The notes beneath the pieces were generated by a model. It saw only the letters and a list, made by a program, of their open reading frames with translations, did no database searches and was not told the DNA's origin. The translations under genes and the position numbers were made by a program. 48,804 nucleotides of DNA from an uncultured Bacteroidia bacterium. GTDB taxonomy: Bacteria; Bacteroidota; Bacteroidia; Bacteroidales; UBA932. The stretch is from contig CACZCQ010000016.1 of NCBI GenBank assembly GCA_902779765.1, forward strand, positions 1-48,804. The letters are read 5' to 3'. Shown in pieces: positions 44,805 to 48,804 of this stretch (the stretch's first letter is position 1; each line of letters begins with the position of its first letter).

Positions 44805-46246
44805 TCCTGTTCTTTTCCTGGCAGTTCGGATTCCCTTACGATTTCGGTCTGATAGGTGTACAGGTCGGCATCCTTCCATCCGTCGTATCCGATGCCTGCC
44901 TTGTCCTGCGCACAGTGCCCCAGGAACTCCTCGGTGTCCCAGCCGGTTTCCTCCGCCACCTGGGGAAGGAAAGTCCCGTGGTGGTATCCTTTTATCATGT
45001 AGATACCGTCACGGCCCAACTTGAATTCTTCGATGGATTCGATCTTCCTGAGGGGAGAAAGTACTGAAACTTCAATCTCCAGCTTGGTGGCTTCCCGTGC
45101 GGAAATGGGAGTGAAGCGTGGATCGGAGAAAGCGGCGCTCCTGGCCATCTCCCTGATAGTGGAGTGAAGTGCAGAGGGGGAAGAAAACCTGCCGATGCAT
45201 CCCCTCAGCCTGTCGTTCAGATAGAGGGTTACGAATACTCCGTATCCTTTCTCCTTCAATATTCCGACGGGGGAATCGTTTCCGTCATAATCCAGGCCCA
45301 GGGATGAATAAATTGCAGAACGCGCTGCGGCAATCATGCCCACCTTCTCTTCTTCCGTGAAGCTGAACAGATGACCGTCATCTTCCGGGCCGTCGAATAC
45401 GATCGAATTGTATCCTACGACCCTGTCCTTTTCACCGTAAGGGGAATCTCCCGAATTGCGGTACATCAGGTGCTCGGCGGTAAGGTCCCGTCCCTGCGCA
45501 TCCATCATTGAAAGCAGGACGGCTATGGCTGAGGCCCCGCATGCCGCTGTACCCTGTCCTGGATAGCCTCGTTTGCTTATGTTCGAAAGAGCCTTGAGGA
45601 AGTCCTCCAGTCCTCCCGATGATATGGTTTCAGCCAGGTACAGATCGGAGGCCTTGGCATCATTGTAGGAAGGATAGTGCGAGAAGTCTGAGCTGATAAT
45701 GAAAAGGTTACCTTCATTGAAATAAGGCTCCAAAACTTCGGCTATCCTTTTAAGTACGCTCAGTCTCTCAGTCCCTATCACTATGGGTACGATTTGTGGG
45801 ACGGCTTTAAAAACCATCTGCAGGAAGGGTATCTGGACCTCCAGGCAATGCTCCAGGTCGTGGGCATCTTTCCTGCAGGTGAAGACACCGTCTCCTTCCC
45901 TGATGAGTTTTTCTCCCAGGGATACATCAATCTGCACCCTGCCCAAGGGGGTTTCGGCAAAGGAATACAGGGTATCTACGCTGGCGCCGGCAAAACCTGC
46001 CCTGTGGCTCGGACCAAGAAGGAATATCCTTCTGTAAGAGTGTCCGGCCGGTATCCGGCTGTAGGCCGATGCCGCCACTTCGCCGCTGAATACATATCCG
46101 GCATGCGGCACTATGATGGCCCTGGGAGCGGGGGCGCCGGCATCAGGTACATCCAGCCACTCTCCCAGCATCGACTCGATTTCCATCGCTGAAGAGGGAT
46201 AGAATGAACCTGCAACAGCAGGCTTTCTGACTTTCGGGGTAACCAT
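44801..46246 (-). CDS. amrB: AmmeMemoRadiSam system B-A fusion (MEMO1 + AMMECR1)
   Basis: The 481-residue protein joins two families. Residues 1 to about 288 are the MEMO1/AmrB domain, beginning VRKPAVAGSFYP, with IIVPHAGYVFSG, GPSHRAG and SSDFSHYPSYNDA as its dioxygenase-like core, whose His residues line the MEMO1 metal site. Residues about 295-475 are the AMMECR1/AmrA domain with the RGCIGRF motif, the AAFSDPRF block and a GYHHGTFLPQVAEETGW block. Together with the radical SAM enzyme downstream it makes the complete AmmeMemoRadiSam set, whose biochemical purpose is unknown. ATG 46246 is chosen at MVTPKVRKP; the longer frame is not conserved. Confidence 0.92.
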   Translation of the reverse strand: MVTPKVRKPAVAGSFYPSSAMEIESMLGEWLDVPDAGAPAPRAIIVPHAGYVFSGEVAASAYSRIPAGHSYRRIFLLGPSHRAGFAGASVDTLYSFAETPLGRVQIDVSLGEKLIREGDGVFTCRKDAHDLEHCLEVQIPFLQMVFKAVPQIVPIVIGTERLSVLKRIAEVLEPYFNEGNLFIISSDFSHYPSYNDAKASDLYLAETISSGGLEDFLKALSNISKRGYPGQGTAACGASAIAVLLSMMDAQGRDLTAEHLMYRNSGDSPYGEKDRVVGYNSIVFDGPEDDGHLFSFTEEEKVGMIAAARSAIYSSLGLDYDGNDSPVGILKEKGYGVFVTLYLNDRLRGCIGRFSSPSALHSTIREMARSAAFSDPRFTPISAREATKLEIEVSVLSPLRKIESIEEFKLGRDGIYMIKGYHHGTFLPQVAEETGWDTEEFLGHCAQDKAGIGYDGWKDADLYTYQTEIVRESELPGKEQE

Positions 46247-46250
46247 TTGT

Positions 46251-46439
46251 TTATTTCTTATAGCCGTCTTTGGTGACGATCGGTTTGCCGTCGGAGTCAA
46301 GCAGCGGTGTGAGACCACCGCCATAACCGCGACAAACGTACAGATAGTTGACACCGGTTTCCTTATCGATGATGATAACCGCATCTGTCATCAGGCTTAT
46401 GCCTTCTTTCTCTTTGATGTCGAATCTGTCTTTTTTCAT
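46251..46439 (-). CDS. DUF6440 family small protein
   Basis: The 62-residue protein begins MKKDRFDIKEKEG and carries the VIIIDKETGVNYLYV and GYGGGLTPLLD blocks of the DUF6440 family. It is soluble, with no signal. Family members are short and of unknown role. ATG 46439 is used; the longer frame begins at TTG. It follows the metallophosphoesterase by 18 bases and precedes the AmmeMemoRadiSam fusion by four, so it is probably transcribed with both. Confidence 0.8.
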   Translation of the reverse strand: MKKDRFDIKEKEGISLMTDAVIIIDKETGVNYLYVCRGYGGGLTPLLDSDGKPIVTKDGYKK

Positions 46440-46457
46440 GGTATGTTTCAATCAATG

Positions 46458-47537
46458 CTATCGGTTTATGTGAAGGACCAGGTATTCCGAGCGGGTGCCT
46501 ATGCGTATCTTGGGTCCCCAGATACCGAGCCCTGAACTGATATAGTATTGGGTTTCGCCTCTGGAATGATGTCCCCAGGCTTTCTCGAAAATGGCATCGG
46601 TTACCCAGGACAGTGGCCATACCTGCCCGTGATGTGTGTGACCGCTGAACTGGAAGTCGATTCCGGCTTCTTCCGCCTCCTCCAGATGGGAAGGCTGGTG
46701 GTCAAGGATTATCGTGAATCCCTGGATCGATCCGGTCAGTTCGGACAGTTCCTTGCGCACCCTATTGCTGCGGTCGTCGCGGCCGATTATGTCCAGTCCC
46801 TTGAAATTGGCAACTGAATCCCTGAGAAGGCATATTCCAGCATCTTTCATGAAGCGTTCGGAGCCTTTTTCATCCCCATAGTACTCATGATTGCCCATAA
46901 CTGCATAGGCCGGTGAGGCGAGTCGACGGAACTCCTCTGCATACCCACCTTCAATTACGGGCCTGAGGTGCATGTCAACGATGTCGCCTCCGAACAGGAC
47001 CAGGTCAGGTTTCTCGGCATTGATGAGGTCGATCCAACGGGCGAGTTCCGCCCTGCGGTTGCTGTATCCTACATGAAGGTCGCTGGACAGGACTATCGTG
47101 AGCGGTTTTTCAAGTGGTTTGTCCGTGCGGATGGTCAGTTCTTCGCGGTACTTGTGCCTGTAGTGTATCGAACCGAGCACCATCACCAAGGCGACCAGCC
47201 CCAGAACCGTAAGCATCCCTGATGTGCTCCCTTTCAGGAAAGAGTTTGGGATGACCTTGCAAACGGTGAGGATATCGGCCAGGATGAATGTCATAAGGAG
47301 GTAAAGGAAGGCGATAAGCCACGGATGGCCGATTTCGGTCAGGATCGTCGCCGCCTTGACTGATACCTTTTCGCTGATTCCCATGTTGGCAAACGCAAGG
47401 ACCATCCAGGCCAGGAAGAATGCCGATACGATGAGTTTGGCCGGCCACCCTCCGGGCGTAATCCGCCACAGATGCCAGATTACATATCCAAGGGAGGCGA
47501 GGAATACAAGTAAGATTGTAAGGAAGCCTGCTCTCAT
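46458..47537 (-). CDS. Membrane-anchored metallophosphoesterase
   Basis: The 359-residue protein has about four membrane segments in its first 140 residues and then a calcineurin-like phosphoesterase domain. All metal motifs are there: SSDLHVG, GGDIVD, GNHEYYG and SGHTHHGQ. Such YkuE/YaeI-like enzymes hydrolyse phosphate esters; several act on lipid or UDP-sugar-type substrates at the membrane. ATG 47537 is used; an upstream start at 47579 would overlap the divergent gene. It is the first gene of a minus-strand unit running to the beta-helix enzymes, with a TAAATTTG box (minus, 47551-47544) just before it. Confidence 0.88.
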   Translation of the reverse strand: MRAGFLTILLVFLASLGYVIWHLWRITPGGWPAKLIVSAFFLAWMVLAFANMGISEKVSVKAATILTEIGHPWLIAFLYLLMTFILADILTVCKVIPNSFLKGSTSGMLTVLGLVALVMVLGSIHYRHKYREELTIRTDKPLEKPLTIVLSSDLHVGYSNRRAELARWIDLINAEKPDLVLFGGDIVDMHLRPVIEGGYAEEFRRLASPAYAVMGNHEYYGDEKGSERFMKDAGICLLRDSVANFKGLDIIGRDDRSNRVRKELSELTGSIQGFTIILDHQPSHLEEAEEAGIDFQFSGHTHHGQVWPLSWVTDAIFEKAWGHHSRGETQYYISSGLGIWGPKIRIGTRSEYLVLHINR

Positions 47538-47543
47538 ATCGAC

Positions 47544-47573
47544 CAAATTTACGAAAAAAGTTACGTATATTCG
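47544..47573. promoter_or_regulatory. Back-to-back -7 boxes between divergent genes
   Basis: In the 40-base gap between two divergent starts are TAAATTTG on the minus strand (47551-47544), six bases before ATG 47537, and TATATTCG on the plus strand (47566-47573), four bases before ATG 47578. Both fit the Bacteroidota -7 pattern (the second with one mismatch) and would give very short leaders. Confidence 0.5.
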
Positions 47574-47577
47574 CGCC

Positions 47578-47892
47578 ATGAATTACAGCGGTATAATAGT
47601 TGGCGCGGCCGTGCTCCTCTGTATCGGGATCTGCCATCCGGCCGTCATCAGGATGGAGTATCACCTAGGAAAGAAGAGCTGGTGGATATGGCTTGTCATA
47701 GGTTTGTGTTTTGCAGGGACTTCACTGTTCGTATCCAACCAGATTGTATCCACAATACTCGGCGGCTTTGCCTTTTCATGTCTCTGGGGTATCCTGGAGA
47801 TGCACCAGCAGGAGAAACGGGTCCTGAGGGGGTGGTTCCCGGAGAACCCCAAGCGCCATGATTACTATGAATCCTTGAGGAACAGGAAATGA
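47578..47892 (+). CDS. DUF4491 family membrane protein
   Basis: The 104-residue protein has three hydrophobic segments and the block HPAVIRMEYHLGKKSWWIWL, matching the DUF4491 family of Bacteroidota. ATG 47578 is chosen because upstream sequence belongs to the divergent gene. The C-terminal half is basic and cytoplasmic, with RGWFPENPKR. The function is unknown. Its stop overlaps the start of the ZIP transporter gene by four bases (ATGA), so the two are coupled and it may be a small partner of the transporter. Confidence 0.82.
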   Translation: MNYSGIIVGAAVLLCIGICHPAVIRMEYHLGKKSWWIWLVIGLCFAGTSLFVSNQIVSTILGGFAFSCLWGILEMHQQEKRVLRGWFPENPKRHDYYESLRNRK

Positions 47893-48653
47893 GTCCCGTA
47901 GCGATAGCATTGTTGATTCCCTTCCTGGGGACCGCTTTGGGATCCGCTTTCGTTTTCTTCATGAAGCGGGACATGCCTCCCATGGTCCAAAAGGTGCTGC
48001 TAGGATTTGCATCCGGAGTGATGGTGGCGGCATCGGTATGGTCGCTGATCATCCCTTCGATCGGGATGGGGGAGGGAACAACAGCGATCATCCCTCCTAC
48101 CATAGGTTTGCTTGCCGGTTTCGCATTCCTGCTGCTTATCGATTACATAACACCGCATATCCATCCGGTCGGTGGTCCAGAGGGCCCGAAGAGCAGGCTG
48201 TCCCGCACAGCAAAGCTTGCCCTGGCAGTCACCATCCACAACTTCCCGGAGGGAATGGCTGTTGGTGTCGCAATCGCAGGAGCCCTCACCGCCGATTTCA
48301 ACATGGCTGGTGCGCTGGCGTTATCCCTTGGCATAGCTATCCAGAATATTCCTGAAGGAGCCATCATCTCAATGCCGTTGCGCGCAGAAGGCAACAGCAG
48401 GTGGAGAGCTTTCGGAATAGGCTCCCTCAGCGGCATTGTGGAGCCCCTGGGCGGTGCCTTGGTTCTGCTTCTGGCGACATCCGTCCTGGGTATAATGCCC
48501 TATATGCTGGCGTTCGCGGCCGGTGCGATGCTTTATGTCGTAGTGGAGGAGCTGGTCCCGGAATATTCACAAGGGGAGCACTCTAACATCGGCACCATCG
48601 GTTTCGCCCTCGGCTTCGCCCTGATGATGGTGCTGGATGTCGTGCTGGGGTAG
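47889..48653 (+). CDS. ZIP family metal transporter
   Basis: The 254-residue inner-membrane protein has eight segments and the two ZIP metal-site motifs: HNFPEG (117-122) and QNIPEG (152-157). A His-containing loop (YITPHIHPVGG) lies between segments 3 and 4. ZIP transporters bring zinc, iron or other divalent metals into the cytoplasm. The second site has Q instead of H, which is common in ZupT-like bacterial members. It overlaps the DUF4491 gene by four bases. The metal is not decided by the sequence. The gene ends nine bases before the convergent fragment. Confidence 0.9.
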   Translation: MSPVAIALLIPFLGTALGSAFVFFMKRDMPPMVQKVLLGFASGVMVAASVWSLIIPSIGMGEGTTAIIPPTIGLLAGFAFLLLIDYITPHIHPVGGPEGPKSRLSRTAKLALAVTIHNFPEGMAVGVAIAGALTADFNMAGALALSLGIAIQNIPEGAIISMPLRAEGNSRWRAFGIGSLSGIVEPLGGALVLLLATSVLGIMPYMLAFAAGAMLYVVVEELVPEYSQGEHSNIGTIGFALGFALMMVLDVVLG

Positions 48654-48662
48654 CAGTTTTTC

Positions 48663-48804
48663 TTATGCTGCCTCAGAGAGTCTCTTACGCATATGGTATA
48701 TGACCAGATATGCGTTGTTCTTAGAGATTCCTTCCCTGCGTGCCATTTCCTCCGCGTCAAGGCCGTCGATCTGCCACGCGAGGAAACGCTTGTCACGTTC
48801 GCTC
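48663..48804 (-). CDS. C-terminal end of a sigma-70-like helix-turn-helix protein (partial)
   Basis: The last 46 codons of a minus-strand gene that runs off the window. They read as LDAEEMARREGIS (first helix and turn) followed by KNNAYLVIYHMRKRLSE (recognition-type helix), the shape of sigma-70 region 4 in ECF or RpoD-like factors and of related HTH proteins. The stop is TAA at 48665-48663. The rest of the gene is outside the window, so the family and whether it is a true sigma factor cannot be settled. Confidence 0.6.
   Translation of the reverse strand, partial: SERDKRFLAWQIDGLDAEEMARREGISKNNAYLVIYHMRKRLSEAA

Overview
The window looks like a piece of a Bacteroidales chromosome (phylum Bacteroidota), probably from a gut- or rumen-type anaerobe. 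The evidence is many lipoproteins with a short signal and a Ser-Cys or similar lipobox, fimbrillin-like and PCMD proteins, right-handed beta-helix enzymes, TAnnTTTG-type -7 promoter boxes instead of Shine-Dalgarno leaders, and families typical of this group (DUF4491, DUF3667, DUF6440, UPF0371). I cannot place it to genus. I see no rRNA, tRNA, CRISPR array, transposase, phage gene or SusC/SusD pair.

Layout. 1-6300: a short peptide gene, a fimbrillin-like lipoprotein with three near-identical Ig-like repeats, a 1191-residue modular surface lipoprotein, and directly behind it a broken SdiA-regulated beta-propeller domain. 6400-16660: mixed metabolic genes: a glycine-zipper protein, UPF0371, a GH20 hexosaminidase, DUF554, a tryptophanase-family lyase, a Gfo/Idh/MocA oxidoreductase, a GH5 enzyme, a PfkB sugar kinase and a sugar MFS permease. 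16750-21222: a tight operon of a steroid 5-alpha-reductase family protein, an Old Yellow Enzyme, an SDR, a secreted PCMD protein and a second SDR, followed by a secreted esterase and a lipoprotein flavodoxin. A second reductase-fold membrane protein (DUF1295) faces them.

24352-31785: a GH3 enzyme read into hypB, a 942-residue Fe-S/FAD oxidoreductase, hypA, a small membrane protein and a DUF5692 membrane protein, closed by a strong terminator. No hydrogenase and no hypC, D, E or F is present. 31859-35344 (minus): a bile acid:Na+ symporter family protein, an acyltransferase and an Omp85-like barrel. 35418-40568: a secreted unknown, a lipoprotein TIM barrel, DUF3667, an AlkZ-like glycosylase, an M28 peptidase and a small lipoprotein. 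40559-47537 (minus): a compact operon of a metallophosphoesterase, DUF6440, a fused AmmeMemoRadiSam B-A protein, the radical SAM partner and two beta-helix carbohydrate enzymes. 47578-48804: DUF4491, a ZIP metal transporter and the end of a sigma-like gene.

The two most interesting systems are the steroid/bile-acid-like reductase-dehydrogenase operon, with a BASS-family transporter about 14 kb away, and the hypA/hypB-DUF5692 cluster. The second looks like nickel delivery and electron transfer for something other than a classical hydrogenase. Both functional readings are inference; the gene content is seen directly.
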